Assembly: GCF_001638985.1 (NCBI RefSeq)
Contig: NW_017265140.1
Location: 310,001 to 374,000, forward strand
Source: Phycomyces blakesleeanus NRRL 1555(-)
Taxonomy: Eukaryota; Mucoromycota; Mucoromycetes; Mucorales; Phycomycetaceae
DNA length: 64,000 bases
Direction of reading: 5' to 3'
The stretch's first letter is position 1. Every line of letters starts with the position of its first letter. Shown one piece after another: positions 51,476-62,786 of this stretch. Both the position numbers and the translations under genes were made by a program. The notes beneath the pieces are model-generated. The model saw only the letters and a program-made list of their open reading frames with translations. It ran no database searches and had not been told where the DNA came from.

Positions 51476-52599
51476 TCCTTGTTATTTCTGTCCTCCACAA
51501 CAATAAAAAAAAATTCTCTTTACAATCACCCTTTTTTTTAATAAATGACAAATCAACTCATTTCCTCTACTTTCTTCTATTGCTTTTCCTGTAATCACAT
51601 TCAAACAACATGCACCGCTCAAACTTCAAGACACTCTTGATATAAAATTACTACAATTGTGCTTTGATTAAAAAAAAAGACTAATGCAACTAGAAAAACA
51701 CATTTTTTGCAGTTTTTTTTCTTTCAAGCAGCTACAATATAATATGCTCTTGACTTACTTTTACAAAATACAGCCAATTTAAGTTACTGTCTTGTTAAAC
51801 TGATACTGTATAGGGCATACTAAACAATCTGATCAGCTATTAATGAGTAGGTACTTCTAATTACTTTGGGCATGTGCTGCAGTATGGTAGCTACCAGAAA
51901 ATCTTCAAATGCAAACAAATTATAAGAGAAAGCTTACTAGGCTATGTGTATTTACTTTGTATATTAACTTATTTTTGTAGATTTTGTCTTTATTCACAAT
52001 TACTTGAGGCTGTTAATGAGCATACTTGAGGTAATTACAAAAAAAAATACTTTTAAGTACGTATATTCATAGTATTCTTTACTTTAGCTTTATACAACAC
52101 TGGAATAAGATTGTTTGAATGTTCTTTCAATAGAAAAGCATCAACAATTATAATTTATAATGAAGAATCCCGTCATCCATAGCTGATATATCTAAAGGTA
52201 TGTATTACTCGTATAACTAATATATGAGTTAGTATATGTGCAAGATATATTGCTAGTATTATTATTAAGCTTGTATATGAATATACATCACTATATGCCA
52301 TGTTAAAGACATAGTATACCATATTATATTATATAGTCCATCATATAGTTCATTGTATATTTCTATTGTATATTCTGTTGTATATCCTACTGCGCAGCAA
52401 GCGTATGAATAAAAATAAAATCTACCAAATTTACCACCAATTTTTCCATATATGGATTTACTACCATACTTTTACTACCAATTTTTCCATATATGAATTT
52501 ACTACCAATTTCTCTATATACAGATTTACTACCATACTTTTACTACCAATCTGTTTGAAACTAAGCTAATCAAACATACTGCTTTACTATTCAGTAAAT
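51476..52599. other. CACTA element, right non-coding part
   Basis: AT-rich DNA between the nested element and the subterminal repeats. From 52430 the repeated ttactaccaatttttccata and tttactaccatacttttact appear to be diverged subterminal motifs. No gene seen. Confidence 0.5.
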
Positions 52600-52859
52600 T
52601 AGTGGCAATACCACTATGATTAGTGGCAAGCATAGCTCATTTACCACTAATTTTTTCAATTAAGCATAGTGTGGTTGGCCACCAAAATTTCTAAAAAATT
52701 AGTGGCAGAACCACACACAAAGGCGGCGTGGCAATACCACTATGATTAGTGGCAAGCATAGCTCATTTACCACTAATTTCCCCTGCTTTAGCGTAGTGTG
52801 GCCAGCCACCAAATTTCATGCAAATTAGTAGTATTGCCACACCAATTTCATTCATAGTG
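52600..52859 (-). repeat. CACTA right TIR and subterminal repeats
   Basis: TIR 52836-52859. Internally, a segment with gtggcaataccactatgatt, agtggcaagcatagctcatt and taccactaattt occurs twice (near 52603-52657 and 52728-52782), and each copy is followed by a diverged (g/t)agtgtgg..ggccaccaaa. The recurrent attagtgg/ccactaat core resembles accessory-protein binding sites of CACTA elements. Confidence 0.9.
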
Positions 52860-52869
52860 ACATGGCATA

Positions 52870-54170
52870 CAAAACTAAGACTGAAAAAGATATATTATTC
52901 AAAGTAACAGTACAAACATGAATTTCAATTATGTGATGTCACCAGAAGATGAATACAAAAAGATAGTCCAAGATGCACATCTATTTGAATACTTTCGTGC
53001 GGAATATATTGTCAAACTTATCTACAAAAACAGGGTGCATTAGATGAGTATAATGAAAGATGCTTTAGAATCTGTAAAAGAATATACATCATGCCAGAAG
53101 TATAACATAACAAGAAAAGAATATAACCTCCTTAGACTCATATATGCATACATACTAGGATATCACTGTGCTATAGACTTAGCTGATTTCTTAACACATA
53201 CTGACAATAGAAATATATATCTGTTTGTCTTAGTAGATGTATACATACATTTTTATTTATTAAGAATCATATCAAATAAATAATCAGACACTATAGTCAT
53301 AACTCTAGTACAAATATTTGGGGATTTTAGTTTTTCAAAAATAATACAGTCTGATAACAGTACATAATTCAAAAATGAGTTAATAACAAAACTAGTGAAA
53401 AACTCATTAATAGACCATTGACTACCAACATCATATCACCCTAGAGCCAACGGCATAGCAGAAAGAAAGGTACAAACATCTATCCAAGTTGTCAAGGAGG
53501 TAGTTGAAGGAACTGGAAAAGATTGGGACTACTATCTACCAGTATCGCAATTGGTCATAAACAATAAAATATGAAAACAATTAAACATAGCGCCATTCTC
53601 ATTTATGTTTCTTGCAAACATCAATGAATTTAAAGATTATTAAGAACGAAAATCAACCTCTATAGCCTCAATGCAAAATGATGAGCTGTTAAGAAGGATT
53701 GACTAAATGGCAAAAGTCGTATTTCTGTCATAAAAGAAAGAATAGATCTCATAACAAGAACACAAAAAGAAAAGTTTGACAAAAGCCACACTATGACTAA
53801 AATTGAAAATAATAGCTATGTAATAATAATACTACCAACAAGAAGTAGTAAATTGGCACCAGCATATTAAGGAACATATACTGTAATAAGATAAACACAA
53901 GGAGGATTCTACATACTCCAAGACGAGACAGGGGTCTCATGCAAAAAGACTATCTGCCATCAGATCTCAAACTGACTTCTGTAGATTAGACTGCACTCAA
54001 AGACCAACTAGTCAAAGTGTAAGCTATAATAAGCCCTAGAGGCAATGCAGGTAAAAGTAAATAACTAGTGAGATGGAAAGGACAAGGATCATAAGAAGAC
54101 AAGTGACTAACATCTCACAAATTCATGGACTTGAAAATAATCCAAGAGTACTGGACTAGATGAGAAAAAC
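52870..54170 (+). pseudogene. Chromovirus integrase and chromodomain, decayed
   Basis: After the nested element, the H2C2 finger region (DAHLFEYFRAEYIVKLIY...CQKYN, 52970-53110) is followed by the catalytic core: AIDLADF, IIQSDNST and ANGIAERKVQTSIQVV, which keep the D, D and E positions although stops lie between them. Near 54055-54150 LVRWKGQGS, KFMDLKIIQEYW reads as a chromodomain, with stops at the positions where Tyr, Tyr and Trp are usual. This places the element among chromoviruses. Confidence 0.85.
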
Positions 54171-54440
54171 AAGAAGCAATAACAAGTAGCAGAAGCAATA
54201 GAACAACACCCAAAAGAGGTTGCCCTTGCAAAGCAACTTATACGCAGCAATGAACAAAAAGTACATCAGGTACTCAAATGCAGAGAATATTCCCTAAAGA
54301 CATCAAGACCTGTTGGTTGTCTACGAAAAAACGCACAATCCCAAAACACAAACTCCAACAGTACTGCAAACACAATGCAGAATAACTAACTTATGTGCAC
54401 TATATAAAAATGTCAGACTAAATGTCAAACTGGAGAGGAG

Positions 54441-54825
54441 TAATATTATATTTGCAAAATCTGAGATATAAACTAACTGGCTCAGAAATCTATAACTCAA
54501 GTCAAATAGTAGTCTGAAATAGCACGAGCAACAAGTAGTTGCTATCTAAGAGCCAATACACTTTCTTACATCATTGCAGACAATATAACATGAAAATATT
54601 TTCTCAAAAGTCCGTAACAACATGAACAAATATCCAGTAATAAAAGATAAAAAAAATTCTAAGTGAAAAGATATAAAAGAGATAGAAAACATCAAGCTAG
54701 AAACGGCGTCTTTTACAGATACAAAACCTCTCAATAAACTTATATGCCAAAGTCTCACTTTACCTTATGGTTTCCAATTTTTTTTATATGTCTTCAATCT
54801 CATTTTTAATGCAATCAACCTAAAT
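54441..54825 (+). repeat. Chromovirus 3' LTR (approximate ends)
   Basis: Diverged counterpart of 37889-38277, preceded by the purine-rich tggagaggag. Ends near gcaatcaaccta. Confidence 0.8.
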
Positions 54826-55139
54826 ATTTCAGAGAGACTACTAATAGCACCAATCATATAATTATCTCTCATATCTAGCAGGCATAAATATTTGTATAAA
54901 TACTTATAGAACGTGATTATAGAAAGATCAAGCAAACAACTTCTTTAATAAAGAAATCTATCTATATTTCTCTATCTGTTTCCTTTGTTCTTGCTCCTGT
55001 CCAGATCAGTTTTTAAGACATTGCTTAGCCTTATACATGTATGCAATTTATTCTTGAGTCAGATGTTATTAGCATAGGAATGAATCTTAACAAAAAATAG
55101 ATTAAATATTATTATCTGTTGCTCTTTTTGAAAAATACA
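54826..55139. other. Gap between the chromovirus and a decayed coding region
   Basis: AT-rich, nothing recognised. Confidence 0.4.
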
Positions 55140-55875
55140 TATTAACTTCTATTTTAGAGAATCTGTTAAATATAATGTATATCTTGAGACTTTATTTGTT
55201 AAGGACAACATCAATATAAAGATGCTCACAATAAACCAGCGTCTCTTATAGGGCTACCCAGATATAATCGATGCATTTGGTCTGCCAAGATTATATGGTT
55301 TCAGATCGATAGAAATAGTGATTGGCAAGTAATATGGTGCTATTTACAGTAACTCTGCTATTGGAATCAAGACTGGCAATATTATACTCGACTTGGTACA
55401 GAACAAACAGATCTATCTCAAGAAGATAAAGGTAGCAGCAAAATGGCTTACGTATGAAGATTTCTATGCTGATTGTTCAATTACAGAGAAAGGCAAGCAT
55501 GTTGGTACTAGATCTGATATTGAACTCAGTGAGCCTTTGAGGAATAGAATAATTCGAGATAGTTTTGAAGGTATTTCTTCTCTTTCAAAACTTCTTGAAT
55601 ACTCTTACAAATCAAAGGAAAAAGAGTGCAGCTTGATTGAAGCAGCTATCTAACTAGCTGCAAGGCGTTTGTCAATAGCTATGTAATTGACTCTGCACTT
55701 AACCAAAATTATATATGACATGCACAAAAAGTCAGATTTCAGATATAGGTTGATGAGAACCATAATATTGATTCGAGCTACTCTCCAGTATTCAATAATC
55801 TTTTTTTTGGAAAAGTCATTGTCTTCTTTAAGCACAGACTCAACAACAGGAGGAGGTCACTTACTCATATGTTAA
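55140..55875 (+). pseudogene. Unrecognised decayed coding region
   Basis: After an acceptor-like ttttag at 55153-55158, one plus-strand frame reads coherently for about 235 codons, broken by stops: RESVKYNVYLETLFVKDN, GYPDIIDAFGLPRLYGFRS, then the open 55393-55653 (KIKVAAKWLTYEDFYADCS, ELSEPLRNRIIRDSFEGISS), LAARRLSI, and LTLHLTKIIYDMHKKSDF onward to STDSTTGGG. Composition is protein-like (mixed charged and hydrophobic), unlike the low-complexity frames nearby. I recognise no family. It may be another element's gene or a dead host gene. Confidence 0.5.
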
Positions 55876-57142
55876 TTTATGCAATTCACGAAAAAAAAAA
55901 TGTAATTCCTGCTCTTACTAATGTTTCAGTGAAGTCAAAGGTTGTTCATTTTGCTGATGTAACAAAACTAGTTGTCTTGGTAATATCCACAGCAACAATG
56001 TCATAGTTTTTTGTCTGATCAGATTTAAACTGTGGGTCATAATTGTTGCTTGGTTGCCATGCAGACATATATATTTTTTTTTGTAATATATGTTTTTTGA
56101 ACTATCTTTAAAAAATTTATCTAAGCAGCAGAATGTTCAAATATTTTTATATTTTTTTGCTCTCAACATTCAATATCCTTCAATTGCAACCTACACTTAC
56201 TATAGGTATAAAACATGTAGTTAAAATAGACATTTGTATCTCCTGAGACTTAAGTTTATACGGCCCACTTTGTTTTTTTGAAATAGTTAAAAAAAGCGAT
56301 ATTTTCGTGTTTCAAATTGTATTTTTTCGTAGCTGTTCTTAATCATTATAGACCAAAAACAAGTTCAGAAAAGCAAAAAAAATCCCATTTTTTTCTGTAG
56401 TGAAACTAAATTTCTGTATTTAATTTGCCATTTTAATCGAAGTGATTATTTTTTATTAAATGCATTTTTATTTCACTGGGAAATTCAACGCTATTTAAGG
56501 TACATACTGACTATATTCGTAAGTTAAGGGTGTACTTCCAGTTATGTTCATGCTAAGTGTAAGTAGGTAGATAATCTAGAATATATAAAGTTGGAGATAC
56601 CTTTAGTCTTGATTTATTTGGTGTAATATATATATAATCTAGGATAATCATTGGTATGCATATGAGTATTTAAAGCAATAGCATATGACAGTAATAATAC
56701 TTAGTGTTTGAATATACCAAAAATAAACAAATAAATCTATGTATTTTAATTACAAAAGTGAGTGACATTAATAATAAGCTAACTTGTGTAAGTTAATATA
56801 ACCGTCTCTGTGATTTATTATGGTCAAAATGCATGTATAAAGTATATAATTAACATGATATTTTTTTAATTGGCTAAATCCATTTTTCTGCCTTACATTA
56901 AAAAGAATCCGGACTTGAATCAATTTGAGAAAAAAAAATGCTACTAATACACGCTCTTTATACTGGATTTAACTTTGATTGTAATGTATTGAGATATTGA
57001 CTATGACTAGAACTGGATTAGAATTAAAATAATGAGCTGGGTTAATGAACCGAGTTATTAGCAGGTTTCAATTCTTTTGGTGAACTTAGTTCACACCATA
57101 GCTCATTACCACAAGGGTACTAAACAAACATTTGCGTATAGT
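55876..57142. other. AT-rich stretch, nothing recognised
   Basis: No coding block, RNA gene or repeat seen. Confidence 0.5.
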
Positions 57143-57504
57143 TGGTGTGTACAGAGTAAAAGTTCAACAAAAGAGCAAAAAAAAAAGAATAAAACAAGTT
57201 TATTCTGAACTTGGTCAATTAGATTAATTTATGACTGTCCGCACCTTCATCTAAAAAAAAGTTCAAAATAAGTGCAAGTACATATTAGATAAAGGTTTGC
57301 TTATATTTCCGTCTCTCTTATTAAGTGAGAATATTTTATTGTGGATTTTTCTAGATCTTGCACCCTATAGCACACAGCTTTCATCAAAAATGTGCTTTTC
57401 TTCTCAACCTAAATGAAAATGAAAGAAGACTAGCCAATTAGAGTCGATTAAAATTTTTGCCCTTTTTTTTGCCTCTTTTTTGAACTTTTAGTCTGTCCAC
57501 ACCA
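57143..57504. mobile_element. MITE-like element (about 362 bp)
   Basis: The left end tggtgtgtacagagtaaaag and the reverse complement of the right end, tggtgtggacagactaaaag, match at 18 of 20 positions, and both continue TTCAA(C/A)AAAAG. The interior is non-coding. No convincing target duplication was seen, so the exact ends are uncertain. Confidence 0.7.
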
Positions 57505-60135
57505 GACTTTTAAATTTCAAAAACAATATTCTTGGAGGAAAAGACTTTTACTGACATCAACAATTTTTTATTCAAGAAAATACTAGAAGTTTGCACTCTC
57601 TCTATTAAAGTAGTTTTCTTTACAATAATAATAATAATAAATAGATTCCTAGGGACCAGATACAATCATTAGACTTTACATAGCAAGTGACATTGATGTG
57701 GTCTGCTAAATTCAAAATATCGGCTCCCATCCGAAAAGGCCGGCCCTCTAGAATTAATGTTTTAAGTTTGTAAATAAAACAACTATTTCAATAGACGCTT
57801 TATTTATTATTTTTATCCAAGATTATTTTTAGTGCTAGTATTAGTGTCAAGATTATATTATAATATGTGATTTTTTTTATAAAAAAAAGTAGAACGAGTA
57901 CCTTTGTGTGTATGTGAATGGTATGTGCACAGCAGATAAATATTTTGTATCTTTCCACTAAAAAGTGAACACCTCATTCTAACGGTTCACTTTACCCGTC
58001 AGAACACTTAGTCCAACTTAGTATAATTAACCTATAATCAAGTCAACTATTCTACAAAGTTAAACAAGCAAAAGATATATATTTGGTCAAATTATGATTT
58101 TTTAAGTAAGTAAGAAAGAAATGTTTCATTAATGATTGACTTATTTAATAATGTAGCTTGACTCTTCTTCTTCTTTTTTGATTATAAGCTGTTCCCGGAT
58201 ATTGATAATCGTGGTTAATCTATTTTTTCTTATATTCAAATTGGTCCAAAATGGTCATTCGATTCAATTTCTCCAACAATATTACTCTATTTAACTAGCC
58301 CTACCACCTGGCAAGATACCTATAAAAAGCAAAGTATCACTTGGTGACCGAATAAGTGATACAAAAAGAAAGGCAAAGGAATAATATATCTATAAAGAAG
58401 CTTAAATAAAACGCAATATTTTATTTCATTTTATTTTCTTCTTCCTTTTCCCTTTTTCCCATTTCCAATTTCAAATTTCCCATTCACTTTGACTGTAGAT
58501 TTTCTTCCTTTTCCTTCTTTTTCTTCTTCCTCTTTACTTAAATATATACATATATTTCTGTATATCTGTATTTAATTCAACGATATTGCAGTTTTATTTT
58601 ATTTTGAATCACCCGTAACATCTTCCGGATAATATATTATCCATTTACTAGTATTATTTATTTATGTTTGATTATTGAATATAATATAATATAAACAGCC
58701 ATAATTTAACATGAATAGATCAGGTTCATTTCCAGTGATAGGCGCTAGAAAATAGGCTTCCGGAAAAACTATTAAATAAGAGTGTACAAGTATCAATGCA
58801 TTAATTAGTTTTTCATATTTTTGATCAAAAGAAAAAGATAGACAGTGGGGGGTAAATTCGGTAAGAAACCCAAGGATTTCTTATGATCATTTAGAAATAA
58901 GCTTGGCATATTCATGGCATTCAGTTTATCCATACATAACCTCACACGTATGTAAATATACAAAATGGAATATTCCCTGTTTGCCCAGAGATCTTTGTGT
59001 ATCAAGAATGATACAAAGCATTTTCATGTCTTGTCATATGATAACGTGGTTACCTCTTCTTTCCTTCCTTCTTTATTTAATTATCTATTATAATGTATTG
59101 TATATTTACTGTTTGATTTATAAGATATTAGAAATGTAGAATTAGACCTATATATTATGTGAGGGAATTTAAGGCTATAATACAGACAATAGGTACAATT
59201 TCGATTACAATTTTACCAAGAGACAGGGCAAAATATAAAGGAAAGAGTATTTGAAGGCATATCAATTTAGAGTAATTCTCTTTTTGTCAAATAGCATATA
59301 TAATATTAAGAGTGACAATAAGATGCAAAATAAGGGGAGTAAGAAAAGAACGGGAGGAGGAGGTGAAAACATAAACGCAAGTTTAGATCAATTGGACTGT
59401 GTGAATTGAAAACTAAATCCTCAAGACTTGTGTCTGTGTATTTCAACACCAACAAGATGACCTGTACAAGATATATATACATATAGAATAAAAATAAGAA
59501 TTAATATTAGTATTTCACTATTCTGTGTAGACAACAGATAAAGTAATAATCATCATAAAAAAAAATGTTATTCACGCAAAACATCTATTGCCTCACTCAA
59601 TCAAGCAAATCCCACCTTTATCACGTAGTTACACTGCGTGAATGGGTGTGTGTAGTGTGGGTCAAGGCTGTTCTGTGTTAGTAAGATGTCATCAGGGCGG
59701 TAGATATGATGTGCATAGACCCCAATTGATACACGTTCAACTTTCAAAGTTGAACTACAGCCGCTCCCTTTATTTATTTTGTTTATTTTGTATTTTTCTA
59801 CCACTTCTTGTTCTTCTTTTTGGCTTTTATTTAGATCAAATAGGAATATTTGTTTGTACAGTAAGATTTATAGCCAAATATTCTATAGAAGCCCTCTTGG
59901 ATAACAAGTGAACAGGGCAAAATAAAAAGTAAGAAAAAGAGAAAAAGAACAAATCTAACAGTCTCAAAATAGCAAAGAAGAAAGGTTTGGCTACCTTGGC
60001 ATGTGAAAAATTTCATCATCAGATCTGTGAGACTTTTGTATATAAAATATATTTATATATATATATATTATATATTATATTATTCCCCACATGTTTTTAC
60101 ACGTAGAATTATTTCCCACTCTCTTTTGAATTCAA
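57505..60135. other. Intergenic region upstream of the bZIP gene
   Basis: No gene recognised. It contains a small hairpin, gtatcactt (58334-58342) paired with aagtgatac (58354-58362), and a perfect palindrome at 59735-59755. A GC-rich pocket with ggccggcc lies near 57740. Confidence 0.5.
59735..59755. repeat. Perfect 21-bp palindrome
   Basis: gttcaacttt, a central c, then aaagttgaac: 10-bp arms with a single-base centre, about 800 bp upstream of the bZIP start codon. It could be a dimeric-factor site or chance. Confidence 0.6.
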
Positions 60136-60554
60136 ATACAATTTCTCTCTTTCTTTCTCTTTCTCTCTTTCTTTTTCTCTTTCAATATTTCAGCCTTTGC
60201 TGTCCAACTTGACCCCTTCTCTTTCTCCTCTTCCTCCTCCTTCTTTTTTCTTCTCCTTCTCTTCTCAACTTGACCCCCTTTATATATATATCTCTCTTTT
60301 ACCTCTTTCTTTATTTATTTATTTTAATAAAGAAAATATATTGACCTTTGGTTGCCTTGACTACAAGACTTTAAATCATTAAACTTTCTTTTATATTTTA
60401 CTCACCCTTTATATATATAAATATATAACCATATATTATATTGTTTTCTTACAATTCCAGTGATTAATTTTTCAATTCATTCATTCATTTATCATATATT
60501 TATTTCTGCTTTCTTTAAATTTATAAAATAAAATAAAAAAGAAGGACAAAAAAA
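60136..60554 (+). promoter_or_regulatory. Pyrimidine-rich promoter/leader of the bZIP gene
   Basis: A long CT tract (60136-60330) includes two copies of caacttgacccc. A possible leader intron acceptor is tttcaatatttcag at 60180-60193. CT-rich blocks before the start are common at well-expressed fungal genes. The transcription start is not determined. Confidence 0.5.
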
Positions 60555-62542
60555 ATGTCAATCTCCTTTGAATATTTCGACCCAGAGACCGAATTGGGGA
60601 CACTGGATGAAAACGGCCGACCAACCAGACCACGTAAAAAGCCCGGACGGAAGCCCAATCCACCATCGCCTGCCCAACGTAAAGCCCAAAACCGAGCAGC
60701 CCAGCGCGCCTTTCGAGAACGCAAACACCGGGAGATCAAAGACGCAGAGGCGACCATCAAACGATGTGCACAGGCCCGCGACGAAGCGCTGCGGGAAACC
60801 AGACGCCTGAAAAGAAAAACAAAGGCGCTTTTGTACGAACTCAATTACCTCAAGGGGATCATCCTGACCTTTAAAATCATCTGTCTGGCTAACAACATCG
60901 ATGTACCAAAAATAGGATGTACAGGCCAGACAGACGAATTTGGAACCGAGATTCTCTGTTTCTCAAAAACTCCCGATATCCCACAGGCGCTTGAGCTCTA
61001 CCTTGACGACAAAGGACACATCATCAGTTTCCCAACAGACGAGTTTTCACTATATCAACCAACAGCAACGACGATGACGGCTACGACAGCTACAGAAACG
61101 ACAGCTACAACGGCGACAATGAGTCCAGACTGTAATCTTACTAGAGGCTTCAATTCTGTATCTAGTCCAAGCTCACGTACCTGTAGTAGTAGTAGTCGCA
61201 GTGAATCGAATCCTCATGATGACACAGCAACAATGACGGCAGCTAGTATCATAAGTACACCCAAACTATGTTTTGATCTCAATAGCATCGGTGAATTACA
61301 CAACCAATTTCAAAGTCAAGCATATGAAAACCAGCATCAATACCCACACCCACATCAACATCAATATGAATATCAACAGCATCTACAAGAACAACATAAA
61401 CAGCATAATCAACAGCATAATCAGCAACAATATCCACAATATCCACAACAGCAAGACCAAGACCAAGACCAAGATCAAGACCAAGAACAGCATAATCATC
61501 AGCCACTACTGACAGTACAACAATTCCCACATCTAACCGGGCCCTCCTTTCTGCAGCGACTCCTTGAAGCTGACATAATCCAGGACCCTAACTACCTCAC
61601 GACTTTCCATGATTCGTTTAGTGGGTTCTATCCCGAGGCAGACTTTGATGAATATTTTGGCCAGCAACTGTTTGGATCCGATATGGTTATTGAAGGCGAA
61701 GGCGAAGGCGAGTGTGAAAATGACGGTGGTGAAAAGATTGGCGAAGGAGATGGTGATGAATTGCCCGAAATTGATGCAAGGACTGGTTTGCCTCGCATTA
61801 CAACCGAGCCTACCCCAGATCCACCTGTTTTTCATGGAAAGAAAATGCTTCCGCCAATGACACCTATGCAGGCATTAGACTACCTGCGTGTACAAAAAAA
61901 TATTGACAAGGGCGGGCGTACCTTGTTTACTCCTAGTAAGCTTTTGTCTCTTTCTCTCTCTTTGTGTGGAGTGTAGTGCGGTGCAGTGTTATTTTTATGT
62001 GGCGTGGAATGGCGTGGCATGGCGTGGTATACACATCTTATACATAAACCATAAAAATAATATGAGTATTAATTTTTTTTACAACTACAATAGCAGAGTT
62101 GCAGCGTACGATTCCTCATGATACACGTATTGATCTGGTTCCAGGATCAGAGATGAGAGATCACATGATTATGTTTCAAGACTATTACGATGCCAACGAA
62201 CTGTTTGATTATCTTGTCGAGTCAGCAATGTTCCTTGGTGGAGAGATGGGTAATCCGGACTGCTGGTTTGTCTCTCCGCAGTTCCTAGGACAATACTGGT
62301 TCCTTTGTCCCAACCACACACCTCAAAGGATGGACAATGCAGTCGAGATTATGAGGATGTTAGGACAACGGATGATGTCTATGATGATGGAACGTAAAGA
62401 GATGTTGATGAGTCCACATTGTAAGAATGGACTCAATACACCAAGAACCACGCCAACAACAACAGCAGCAGCAGTAAGGTCAACAATATTAAAACCAACA
62501 GCAACAATGTCAACGTCAAGGACAGCGAGGATGAGTCGATAA
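60555..62542 (+). CDS. bZIP transcription factor, AP-1/Yap class, two exons (609 aa)
   Basis: Exon 1 60555-61935, intron 61936-62093 (gtaagc...atag), exon 2 62094-62542. The joined length is 1830 nt, 609 residues plus stop. The start context aaaaaaATGTCA is good. The basic region at residues 28-60 contains NRAAQRAFR (46-54), the NxxAQxxFR signature of fungal AP-1-like (Yap/Pap1) factors. A weak zipper follows to about 100. The middle has Thr, Ser, His/Gln (about 265-320) and Asp-Gln repeats and an acidic Glu/Gly stretch, typical of disordered activation regions. The C-terminal part (from the exon junction, RTIPHDTRIDLVPGSEMRDH) resembles the DUF3425 region found after fungal bZIPs. It is likely a nuclear DNA-binding regulator. 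Its targets are unknown. It is the only intact host-like gene here and is much less AT-rich than its flanks. Confidence 0.9.
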
Positions 62543-62786
62543 ATTGATAAGGAAAAGATGAAGTATATATATATATATTCTAAATCATCATTTTCAGTAA
62601 ATAAAATAAAATAAAATAAAATAAAGATTGTTTAAATTAATTATTATTGTTATAGTAAAAATAATATACGTATATATATATATATATATATCTTGGTACT
62701 ATCCTTTTCATTGTACAAAGATGGTGGACGTTGCCGTTGTAGTGGCTTTAGTGATTGTTGTAGTGGTTGTTGTGACGATGATGATG
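62543..62786. other. bZIP 3' flank
   Basis: Contains an (aaata)n run at 62599-62624 and a TA run at 62672-62692. Likely 3' UTR and polyadenylation region. Confidence 0.5.

Larger units (their letters stand above)
41417..52859. mobile_element. CACTA element (11,443 bp) nested in the chromovirus
   Basis: Perfect 24-bp terminal inverted repeats at 41417-41440 and 52836-52859, beginning CACTATGAATGAAATTGGTG, flanked by the 3-bp duplication ACA (41414-41416, 52860-52862). The CACTA ends and 3-bp duplication are diagnostic of CACTA/EnSpm. It carries a minus-strand transposase (42047-45710), a divergently transcribed second gene (45995-46921), and a younger Plavaka-like element (46936-51475). Without the latter it is about 6.9 kb. 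Confidence 0.95.
37889..54825 (+). mobile_element. Ty3/gypsy chromovirus, old, interrupted by an 11.4-kb CACTA element
   Basis: Two diverged LTRs (37889-38277, 54441-54825) flank gag, protease, RT, RNase H, integrase and chromodomain fragments in Ty3/gypsy order on the plus strand. The purine-rich tggagaggag immediately before the 3' LTR fits a polypurine tract. Without the nested DNA (41417-52859 plus one ACA) the element is about 5.5 kb, the normal size. All genes contain stops. No target duplication is clear. Confidence 0.9.

Noticed and set aside
59570..59760. Possible tRNA or small RNA gene around the hairpins upstream of the bZIP gene
   Set aside because: No GGTTCRANYCC B-box, acceptor stem or cloverleaf could be formed. 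Only a palindrome is supported.
60521..60844. Minus-strand frames over the bZIP basic region and over the Gln/His repeats
   Set aside because: They are shadows of a well-supported plus-strand gene with repeat-driven openness and no recognisable domain.
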